Below are positions 1-11,200 of a DNA stretch of 64,000 bases, one piece after another. Made by a program: the position numbers and the translations under genes. The notes below the pieces were generated by a model that was not told the DNA's origin, did no database searches, and saw only the letters and a list, made by a program, of their open reading frames with translations. Numbering within the stretch: the first letter of the stretch is position 1; every line of letters begins with the position of its first letter. Source of the stretch: Amblyornis subalaris. Its lineage: Eukaryota; Chordata; Aves; Passeriformes; Ptilonorhynchidae. The stretch spans positions 1,825,314 through 1,889,313 of the forward strand of contig JACAXG010000080.1 of NCBI GenBank assembly GCA_018881555.1, given 5' to 3'.

Positions 1-2059
1 CGCAAGGCCCTCCAAGATGCACATTATGCAGTTGCTGAATCACCTACTTATAATTCCTTTATCTTCTCTCATTCTTTTGCTGAGAAAGAGAAGCAAATGA
101 AAATTACCTTTTTTTTTTTTTCCTTCTGTCCCTCTTGTGCAGAGGAAGGGAGACTTTTTGATGTTTTCACTGCTGGTTGAGCTGCTGGCAGGCAGAACAT
201 TGTTGCTTTAAAAGAGCAGGTGACAAAGCTCTTGCTGTGGTGCTTGGAGAACCCTTGTTCCTGCCTGGTTAATGATTGCAGGGAAGGGAGCTAAGTGCAA
301 GCCCTGCTGCAGGTGGAACAGACCTTCCTTGGCAGGGTGTTTTTGTCAGCAGCAATGAGAAAAGCCAGGGGCTTGTTTCCTTCAGCTGTGTTGTAGGCTT
401 TTGTGGCAATGACATATTTTAAAAATAAGCCAACCAGAGTGCAAAGAAGTTATGCTTAGGATACCTTTGCAGTTCCAGCCGGGGATGCATCCTTGTGGTT
501 CTTGCTCATNGTCGGTCCCCATGAGCTGAGAGCTTGTGTTAGAGCCAGGGAAGAGATGGAAGGTGCTTGTGTGCCCCTTTCCCTTGAGCAGTGAGAGTTT
601 ATAATCTCCTTTTTCTTGAAGCAGCCCTTTGTCCTGTCTGCTTGTTATCAGGCTGGGCTGAGTGCTCAGACTGCAGGGCTGGGGCCATGGCTCACACCAG
701 GGCTGGGCCTTCCTCTGTCTGGAAATCTCCCCTGCTATCAGTAAACTTCTGTCACTCGTTAATCCCTCTGGCACTGCAGTTACACANAGAGAGGGAGGCA
801 CCTTAAATGTTTACATTAGAGACCTGCCTGGAAACTGTATCACTCTCTTATACAGTTCACAGTTGTTTGTATCTTCCTTGGGGACAGTGTATTCTAAGAA
901 TCAAAGCTATTTCACCTGGGCTGTGGGCATAGACTGAAAAATGGGGAGAGGAAAAAAACCCAGATAAGAAAATTACACTGAGATTTGGGTGGTTTTTGTT
1001 TTAAGTGAGATTAATTGATAGGAGAAGACTTAAGGAAATAAGAAGCACCTAGAAACTTATTTTCTTGGGAGATTCCCATGCCTTTTGCAAAGTGAATTTG
1101 TGTCTTGACATTTTAAGAGGGACATGAGCACAAGTGGATCAATCAGCTTCTGTCGTTAGGTTTCAGGGTTATTTTACTGCTTGGAGAATAAATGAGTAGG
1201 AATAAACCAGAGGAAGTAATACTGGGATGAGATTTGTTTAACCAGAATGGAAATAGTTAAGCTTAATTTAAAAAGTGACTCTGATAAACACCCAATATAT
1301 CTGAAAGTGATATTTTTGCATTTATCGCCTCCTCAGCTGTCACCTTTTTTTATAAGTACCTGTGCTAAAAGAGCTTGTTCTTCCTCAGCCATTTGTGCTG
1401 AGACAGGCTGCTGGTGGGGTATCTGCATACAGGGCACATTTTGTGTGTGCAATTACATCCCAAGTCTGGGATCTCTGTGGGAAGCAGTCAGTGGGATTAG
1501 GAACTAAATTGTTCCCCTTCAGCTCGAGCCTTCACCTGCATGGGCTGGGGTGGACCAGGTCCAGGTCTCATTCCACAACAGAAAGAGCACAATCCTCCCT
1601 TGCTGCTCTTGTGTGTAACTGATGTGTTAAAGCCTAATTCAAGGCTGAGCTTGAAACTCGAGCCACTTTCTTTGCATCAAGGTACAGGTCACAGTCATCT
1701 CTCACACGTCAGAGCTCAGTGTTTGCTTATATTTTAAGGATTGTTTTCTTCATGGAGTGTTTGCCAGGTAAATATTTAGCAAGGGAGACTCCTGTTCCTA
1801 TTACGTTCTTTTTTTTAAAATAATTTGCTTAATAATTTTGAAACTAGTGAAATAACAAGCCTGCTCTTAAACTGATACTGGTATAAGTAGAAGCTGAAGA
1901 CCAAATGAGAGTAAATTTTAGCATCTGGGAAACCAGCACTGCACTGGTGAGATCTGGAACAATCTCCTTCCCACAGGGTTGTCAGCCAGAGCTTGCATGT
2001 GCTGGGTCACCTGCCCAGGCAGAGACAGTCACTGACAGTCACTGCCAATCTCTCTGCAG
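1..2059 (+). other. LNX3 intron, upstream part
   Basis: I found no exon-like segment with matching splice sites here. The reading frame open from 1905 into the exon at 2060 is intron read-through. The upstream RING and zinc-finger exons are not in this stretch as far as I can see, so it is read as the intron 5' of the NPAF exon. Confidence 0.6.
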
Positions 2060-2286
2060 GTGCCCTGGTTTTAAGAAATACAAATCTGAACTACAGCGCA
2101 AAAAGAATCCCATTTCCAAAGGGAAGGAAGATCCTCCCGCCAAGGGGGAGACAAACACGCCCAAGGATCCAGAGGTCCCAGGTGGAGGCTCCTCACTTGT
2201 GGCAGAAAGTTCTGGAGCTGCTGTGGTGTCACTGGGGACTGCAGAGCCTGGACTGGTTAATCCAGCTTTTGAGGAGACTGAAGAAG
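2060..2286 (+). CDS. LNX3: LNX3 exon: zinc-finger tail and NPAF motif
   Basis: Bounded by ctctctgcag at 2059 and GTGAGAG at 2287. It encodes [11 protein letters not shown], the last Cys of the TRAF-type zinc-finger region, then a Lys/Pro/Glu-rich low-complexity stretch, then [15 protein letters not shown] is the Numb-PTB-binding motif position of the family. The exon enters in phase 2 (third codon base) and ends one base into an Asp codon. Confidence 0.85.
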
Positions 2287-5200
2287 GTGAGAGTTTGGTA
2301 GAGAGGTGGAATTATGTGTTTATCTTTGATAGTACAAAGATGAGGTGATTATCTCAGACAATTCGATGTTGAAGTGTCCCCAGCACTCTTAGACATCCTC
2401 AATGCTACTCAGGCATTAGCAGCCCTCAGAGGAATCTCTTTCCTCGAGCAGAAGGGAGATGTCTTCCTGTGCATCAGGGGTGGCAGAGGCTGCTCACAAG
2501 CACAGAACTGTGCAAAACAATTTGGAGAATCTCTGCTAGGCTGCAGTGAGTATTTGCAGTATTCTTTGGAGAAACAAAGGCAGTCCATTCAATGTGAACG
2601 TGGAGCACCTAAAGCCCTTGCAGAAGCCAAATAATTAGTAACTAGGAAGCGTTCCAGGTTCTTTTTAATCTTGTTAGGAAAGTTAAATATACAGTCAGTT
2701 TCCTGGAGTGGTCAGTACCTCCTTCCTGGTGTTTTTATAGCATAAGTTAGGTTTTGGATTAACAGCCAGCTCTGAAAGCCTTGCAGATCAAATAACCATC
2801 TCCACTTCAGTGTAGCAGTGCTGGTCTCAGGCCCTGGTAGGAGGCAGCAGCGTGGAAACCTCTGTGCCTTGTTTCAAAGCTAGGCTCAGCTTCCAAGTGT
2901 GCAGGCGCTGGAGCTGACAACCCCTGTGCCTGGGACAGAGGTAACTTGCAGGTCAGTTCCATTCCCTGTTGGCTTTTTCCCAAAGCACCCCTGGAGAAGG
3001 TTTTGCATCTCTCCTGTAGCACCTGCCCTTCACCCTGACAGGCAGTGCCTCCTCAGTGCTGGGCCTGCCTGAGTGCTCACAACTTCCATCTTCAAAGTGA
3101 AGCATTGCTTAATCTCCAGCATGCTGTGAAAGAGCCAAACATTCCTCCTGTTTTCCAGGGGGGATGGGAAAAGAGGAGCAAAGGAAATTAGAGGAAGGAA
3201 GTTGCAGAGCAGTAATTACAGCTGGGTAGTCCCTTTCCCTCATGGGCATCATGGAAATTGGAATTTGTGTGCTTCTAGCAGGCCAGCTGTCACAGGAGAA
3301 AAATAAATCTCTAAATATAGCCAAAACTTACTGAATGCCCTTTAATNAGCCCCAAGCAATAATAATAAAGAGTTTGAATTCACTCATAANCTAGGAGAAA
3401 ACAGGAAAAATTCTGGAGAAAATATAAAGAAACAGAGGGTTTTAAGCTTTTTGTGTGACCTTAGGTCTCCTGATAGCTGCTCTCCCTCCAGGCTTTGAAC
3501 ACAACCTGCCATGGGTTTGAATCTTGGGGTGCTGTGAAAAGGAAAATTCTATTAATGTGTTGGTTTTTCTCTTCAATTTCCCCAATCAGACCTTCCTCAG
3601 AGAACCAGTCTTGTGGCTGAAACAACCACCATCGAAATCCATCGGGAAGATCCGGAGGAAGAGCTGGGGATGAGGATAGTTGGGGGTAAGGACACCCCCC
3701 TGGGGAACATTGTTGTGCAGGAGGTGCTGCGGGACTCTGTGATTGCTGCTGATGGAAGGATTGCACCTGGGGACCACATCCTGGAGGTAGGAAAAACCCC
3801 ACTGATGGTCCCATTGCTTCCCTTCACTTGAGATGAGGGCTGGGGGAGGAGAGTGCTTAGGAAAACCAGGAAATCTCTGGAGCTGAGGGTTTTCAAGCAC
3901 TGACCAGACATGTACATCAGCAGCNTTGTGTGTCTGCTGGGGCTGAGGAACAGACTTTTGGGGTTCCTTCCTGTCAGACTCATATTTCCCTTGCATATTT
4001 GACAGCTTTTTGAATTTTAGATAATTTTGGATAAAAAAGATTTCACACAGNAGCCCCATTTCTTTCCAAAGGGCTCTGCTCTGGTTAGGAAGTCTTACAA
4101 TTGCTTGCTCTGCCGTGTTGCTTAAGCTGCATGTTGTCCATGGGCAGGTGTGAGTGAGAGCTGCTGCCTTGCAGTGAGTGTGAGACACAAACCGTGAGTA
4201 ACAGAGCTCCAGCCCCAGCTGGCCCACGGCCGGGGCACTTCCCACACTGCTGGGGCTGTGTGGCCGTGGGTGACCGAGGTGACACTTTCTACACGGTGAG
4301 AACTGTTGGCACCTCCAGCCATGGCTGCCCAGCCATCAGACAAGCCGTAAAACCTCATTATCCCATGGGANTGGACATCAGGAAGGGCTGGCAGCCCCAC
4401 ACGCACAAGTGGCNGATATGATCTCCGAGGGGGTTTCTCAGGCAGACCAATGGAGTGACTTCTGTTCTACCCCGTTGGATTGTACATGTCTCNGTCTCAG
4501 CTGGGCTGTAAATAGGGCAGGTCCCACACTTGGGAGCCCTATTAACATCCCAAAACACTGCACAGAGTCTTATGTGACAACAGGCAAAGCAAAATGTTCC
4601 CTTCTCAGAGCTACTACCTTAGTAAAAGCATAATTAGATGGATGATTCCAGAAGCTTGTAGATCACGGACCACTCAAAAGTGAGGATGGGCAGTCTCCAA
4701 TCTGAGTCTTCTCCAAGTCTGTACTGAACGCTGGAAGTTAAGGAAAAGCATTGCCATGGGACGGAAGTAACGATTGAACACTTTGCAGTTTCANATTTGT
4801 TCGTTGTGTGGTTTCTTCTGTCTTGTCCTTGTGCTTGTCCTCAGTTATTCACCACCAATTACAGGCTAATTCCATCTGCTTTCTTCGTTGTTTTTTAGAA
4901 GACTTTGCTCCCTAACGTGCATCAGAAGCAGCTGCTCCACTCAGAGCATTGCACAGGGAGTTTTCCATCCTGCTCCAGCCTGGCCGTGCCCCACACTGCG
5001 GACAGTGCCTAATTAATGTGGGCTCTGATTAGTGACTGCTTTGTTTGTCTTCGTAGGTGAATGGCGTCAACATCAGCAGCGTGACTCACTGCCAGGCTGT
5101 CTCCTTCCTGCGCCACCCAGGGCCTGTCCTCCACCTCATGGTCCTGCAGGAGAAGGGCTTTTCCAACAAGACTGCACAGCAGGATTCCACGGCAAATCGG

Positions 5201-8200
5201 GAAGTGATCCATGTTACCTTGATAAAGAGAGACCGATCCGAACCCTTGGGAATCAAACTCATCAGGAAGACTGACGAGGCAGGGATTTTTATTCTGGATC
5301 TCTTAGAGGGAGGCTTGGCAGCCAAGAATGGAAAGCTGAGTCGGAACGACAGAGTCCTGTCAATAAATGGCCAGGACTTGAGGCAAGGAACACCTGAGGC
5401 TGCTGCCCAGATAATCCAGGTAAGTTAAAACCTGGAGAGGTTGTTTGGAAATGGCTCTGTCTGGGTGAAGGCAGGGCTCCTGTCTGACCCAGGGCTAACA
5501 GAACTCACCAGAGCAACCTGCATTCCCCCAAATCTCTCTTCGGGAAAGTGACTCCCCTGCGGATGTGTGGGAAGCACCTCTGCCGAAGGAAGATAAACAC
5601 GAAGAGTGGGAATCCATGGTGAGTCATCCCTGACAGGTCTGAAGGGAGGCAGTGGCTCACGGCACAGGAGTTCATCTGAGGCAGCTGGATCTCCTGTGCT
5701 GTTTGCAGCCTCTCTGGCAGAGGGAGTGTTGGTATGCACGGGGTGGATTCACACAGCAGACGAGGAGGGACCAGGGCAGCCTCTTGTGCTTCCAGCAGTC
5801 GCACTGAAGGTGCTGGCTGGGAGATGGGGTGGGCTGGCAGCACACAACAGATCCCTTTGGACTGATTTGAAGCCCTTTCTCCCCATTTTACCTGTGTTTG
5901 AGAAGAGAGTCTAGAAAATGACGTGGGGCACCTCAGGCTAAAAACATTCCNAGATACTAAATGAGTAGAAGAGGGGTGGTCTGTCCCTGTGCAGTAGGAA
6001 TGTGCTCCTGTTGCAGCATGCCAGACGTTTTGGTGAAAGGAGTGGGCAAGGAATTGTGGTGAAGGGATTAAGGATTGCTACGTGTGCAGCAGATATCACA
6101 TGGATCAGTTTAAATTCTTTATCTCCCCAGGCGAGTGCCTCCAGTTTCTGTTTTGACCTAAGGATCCTGACACAATGCACCTCATCCCAGACTGTTTATA
6201 TCCCGGAAAGGATGTGAGGTCAGCATGAGGGAGAGCCAGTTCTCTTCATGGCTGTCAGAGGAGTGCATGGGAGGAAAGGAGTTCAGCACTGAGATCCTTT
6301 CTTATGTTGTATTTGTGATTTCGTTCTGTGGTCTCCTAGAATTTATTTGCATCCCACAAGTGCAGCTGTATTCCTGTTGCAATGTGCACACATGACTCCC
6401 ATGTGAGGAACTCNTTTGATCCCACTGGAACCAGCAACCAAAGTCTCAGAACTGGCTTCATTAGGTTTGGGGATTGAGTTTCTTTTGAAGTGACATTGGT
6501 GCAAAACTGTGACAGTTTTCCAAACATAATCTGTTCCTCCAAGGGCTAATTCAAATTCTTGGTTAAATGTAACTTAAAGAGTCCCTCTTCCAAGGCCAGG
6601 GAATTCACTGTGGCAGCAGGAGAGCAGGGTCCTGTGTCAAGAAGGGAGAGCAGCAACTGCATTTCTGTCATCCAGGGCAGGAAAGGCCCCAAGTGAGCAC
6701 ATGGGCCTTAGCCCAGTGAGTCCTTCCCAATAAGGTTCTGTCAGGTGATCTGAAGGAACAAACCCAGCGAGAAGAGCAGGAACAATAGTGAGCACTTCCC
6801 CTGTAGCTCTGCCAAGGCCAGACATGCAGCTGGTTAAGAGTTTAATTGGCAGCAGCCTCAGAACAAAGGTCACATCTCCAGGTACTCTGAGAAAAATATG
6901 GATGGGAGATGTTGAACAATAGATCAAGACAAGCTCGGAGGGAAAGAGCTATAACAAGTTTCTTTGCAATAAATACAAAGGCATCTAGTGGTCATCATGG
7001 TCATTGTGTGTGGACCACTCAGTGTTACAGCTCTGTCCATTCTGGATCACAACACAAGATGCTGTTTTGGTTATTCGTACTGAAGTGCAGGAATTAATCA
7101 TCCCTTTGCACCTTCTCTTGTTTGGCAGTTGTGGGGGAGGGAGGCACAGAGTGAAGCTGCCTCTACTCCTGCTCCTTCTGACTCATGTTTGCTAATTCCC
7201 TTTTTCTTTTTCCAATCACATTCCATGGCTCTTCACAAGACTTTGCATCACGTTGAGGAGCTGTTNGAGAACCTCTGCAGGAACTGATGCCAACCCTTCT
7301 CTCTCCCCAAGGAAATAAGGGCTGTCCCTCATTTCTAATTCATTTTTCTATCATGTTAACTTCCCCTCTTTGTTTCTCTGGGCAGACCACTGAATCCAGA
7401 GTGAACTTTGTGATCCTGAGGCAGCCCGGGGTGCAGCTGGGGGAGCCAGGGGAGGATGGCAGCACCTCCAACAGCAGCAGCAGCAGCAGCAGCAGCAACG
7501 GGGGGAGCCCCGTGCACCATCGCAGGCGACCAGACCAGAGCCACTACAGACGAAAATCCAGCTACCAGAAGGTGGGAAATGATGGCAAAGGTGCTGCTTG
7601 TTCTTGGTTGAGGAGATGGATCTTGTTGCTCTGTGGTAGTGATTTATCACACAAGGCTGATCAGCAGCTCCATTTCTGCTTGAGGTTTGGGGCTTTTGGT
7701 ACCGGAGGACCACTTTGTCATCTACTGGGAGACATCATTTTAAGGGAAAAAGGTGTCAAAATTTCTTCCATGTAGATGCAGAGCTGGTGTTTAGTCCTTT
7801 CTTGTCTGGAAAGGGCAATGAGAAATTTGCCATCCATGAGATGTTTGGGACTTGCTTCTTGGCATCCATGAAGCCCCCCAGGCTGCGGGTGCTGCACTGA
7901 CACCAGGCTGTGCTGGCGTGGAGCCAGAGGCTTTTGTGGCCCAGGAGCAGAAGGGCCAGGTGAGCCGTGGTGCTGCCGTGCCTGCAGTGTGTGTCTGCCA
8001 GCCCTTAGAGTGGCACGAGAGACAGCACGAGGAGAACCCCCAGGCTGGTGAACACAGTGTTCAGAACTTCCAGCTCAGTGACAGANCTCGCTGCAGCTGC
8101 TTAGACTGGTGTGTCTCAGTGCCCCTGGAGCTCAGGGAGTAGCTGGCCTCCGTGGCTGGAGGGTGGTTCCTGGAGTTAAATCCCTGAGTAGCATTCACAC

Positions 8201-11200
8201 CCTGTTCGTACAGCCTGTGCTCTCCTGGGTGCTCTCACTGCAACCTAAACATTTAATCAGAGCTTCATTGCTTGCCATGAACAGCCTTGAGATGAGTTCA
8301 TAACTTGTTCCTCAGTGCAAAATTACTCTCCTCAGAGAGAGCATCTCCTTGCAGCAAATGGATTTGGGATCATTAGGACAGCACTGCGTCAGCCATGGTG
8401 GTTCACCTTAGAAATCCTACTCTGTACTTCCCCCCAGAGCAAGCCCATGGGGAGCTGACCTTGCCATCCAGCAACATTGCTGGAATGTTCTGGATTAAGG
8501 ACACAAGATGTTGTGTTATTGTCTTCCAGAGCTGGGCTTCTCCTGTCAATTGCATTAATGAAGCTGCATTTTGTCTTGTCATTCCTTTGTAGGATTTGCC
8601 TCAGGGATATGCAAGTCATGAGAAGACAGTTGCAATAAAAAAGGAGCCAAAGGAATCTTTAGGAATCACAATTGGAGGTGGAAGGGATAACAAAAACAAG
8701 CTCCCTATCTATGTGACGAGTGTGCAGCCCATCGGGTGCCTCTTCAGGGATGGCAGAATCAAGAGAGGTAAGGAGGCTCTCAGACCCTTTATCCTTTAGG
8801 AACTGGGGGGTTTTTTCAGTGGAAGTTGGATTTGGATGAAGTGAGGCTGGAAACAGGGTTCACAGGATCCCTTGAGGCTGAAATGGGCTGCATAGCCNAA
8901 GGTCTGTAATAATCCCCTTTTATTTCATCAACAGGGGATGTACTTTTGAGCATAAATGGCATTGATTTGACTCATCTGAACTACTATGAAGCTGTGTCAG
9001 CACTGAAATCCAATGCAGCTTCTCATTCAGTCACACTGAAAGCCTTGGAAATCCTCTCTCTGAACTCCACAGAGCCATCCCTGGACATCAGGGAGCAGGG
9101 ATTCAGCTGGTCTCCCCTCTGGATCACATGGCTTGGATTGCCTAGGTATGTTTGTCAGTGACTGTGTACAGAGCTGTTAATCACAGGGCTGACTTTCACT
9201 CAAACACTAGAAATTAATTACTTTGTTGATGAACTTGGAAGCATTACTAGTATCCCTGTTTAGCTGCAAGGCAGTGGAAAGCCTTATTTGCCAATGAGAT
9301 CATAGAATAATGAATGCATAGGAAACTTCCAGTGCTCTTTATGGTGTGACCCATCATTCCCACACTCCTGTTGGACAGTAACCATGGTTTGGAAGACCTG
9401 AACCCCCTTTTTGCAAAGAGAAATAGTCAATGTTAGATACAGTCCCTGCTAAAATACTGACTGAAATCCTTCTGTGGCTCTTTCTGGATCCCCTAACACA
9501 AGCCAAGAGACACCTGAGCTGTTTGGGAGTTTGTAATCTGATCAGCTCACTTAGGGGCAGACGTTCTTTCAGTCTCGTTCTCCATGGCTGTTGTGTCATC
9601 TTTAGCATGAAGCAGAAATGATTCTGCACAGTTGAGTTTTCCTGCTGCAAAGCTTTGGACCATAGTCTTAGCACAGATTTTAACATGGTAAGTTCCAAGT
9701 GAAGCTTGAATTTCTCTCTCCTTCCTGGAGAGGTGAACCTCTGGCTCCCTCCCTTTTGCAGTTACACCAAAATGCTGTGAAAGGCAGATGTTGTCATCCC
9801 AGCTGACTGGAGGAGCTTCCTGCACGTGCAACATAAAGCCAAACCCTGCTGTGGAAAGCCTGGATTATTTACAGCTTTGTTCCTTGAGACACCCAAAAGA
9901 AGAACCACTGACAAAGCCTCTCTTGTGTTGCCCCTGTGTTACTTAGCAGCCTGTAAATGCTCAACAGAGCAGCCCAAGGAGAGGGAGCTTTTGTGTCTCC
10001 TGCAACTTGGCTGGTGCTCAGCACCCTCCTCCCAGCTTCCTCTGCTCTCCCAGGATTTGGCCTGGCTACTCCAGGCAGGTCTAGTATGAACTGGCCCTGA
10101 GCTGCACCTGGAGAGCCCAAACCTGAGCCCAAACCCTCAGCTGTGCTGCTGCTGCAGTGAACCTGCAAGACAAAACCTGGCTGGATTCTTTCTTCCTTTT
10201 CCTGTTTCTTTGGCTGTCAGGTGACTTGCAGCTTCCCCACACTTTGTGCTGCAGGGACTGGAGCCCACTCTGCTCCTTGNTCACCTGCCTTCATTTCAAG
10301 AGTGTCCTGACATTACCGCCATTTAATGCATTGCTGGGAATCCTTTTGCTGCTGGTGTTGATGTTGCCCCTCTTCATTTGTAACTCCTGAAACAAGATGA
10401 GATTTCAGGTGCCATTTCTGCTCTTCACTTGCTTTTACTCCAGCCTGAATTCAGGCATTTGTCTGCAGTTCTTCTGAGTGTTAGGAGACAGAAAGCAAAG
10501 TTGTTTCCCTTCAGGATCTGACCAAATCTTCCTGTTTCCAGCACTAAAAAGGGCTCTAATTCCTGTGCTTCCTCACTCCGTTTCCCATCTGCTCACCTGG
10601 TAGCAACTGGTCACGCACAGACACGTGTGTTTGTCACCTGGGGATGTTCAGGGTGCCTCTGGCATCTCAGCTTGGCTCAGGGATGTGCAGCTGGAGTGAG
10701 ATCCCAGTGTCCTCGTGCTGTGGTGAGGTGTCCCCACCCACCCAAACTGGGTTTCCTTTGACCAGGACCAAACCCCCAGTGCTGCGGAGGAGTGTGCATT
10801 GCACAGACCCTGCGTGTGCCACACTGACCCTGCACTGCAGAAACCCCCAGAAATGTGCCCAAACTGGACCTCNTGCCCTCAGCACCACTTGTTTCACTGG
10901 GATCTGTTCCTTTTGGCTGCCCTGGCCTCAGTCTGCTAAAACATTCTGCAGGGTGAAAGCTCAAAGCTTATTGCTTGTGCAATTTTGGGTTTGTTCAGCT
11001 TTCTTTTGTTCCCAGTTATTCCTCTGATCCAACAGAAATACCCATTTCTTTTCAGAGGAATGTATNTCTAGTTTGAGCCCAAACTTGGTGCTGACAGATG
11101 TGAGTTGAACTTGGTGTTCAGGGCCAGGGAAGTGTATTTGATCCTTGCAACACTTGAGCCCACACTGCTTCATTCAGGCCTTGATTCTCGTATCTGTGGT

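Noticed and set aside
1905..2059. Upstream extension of the frame at 2060 as a real N-terminus
   Set aside because: A good acceptor (ctctctgcag) lies at 2050-2059 and the upstream residues have no LNX resemblance; it is intron read-through.
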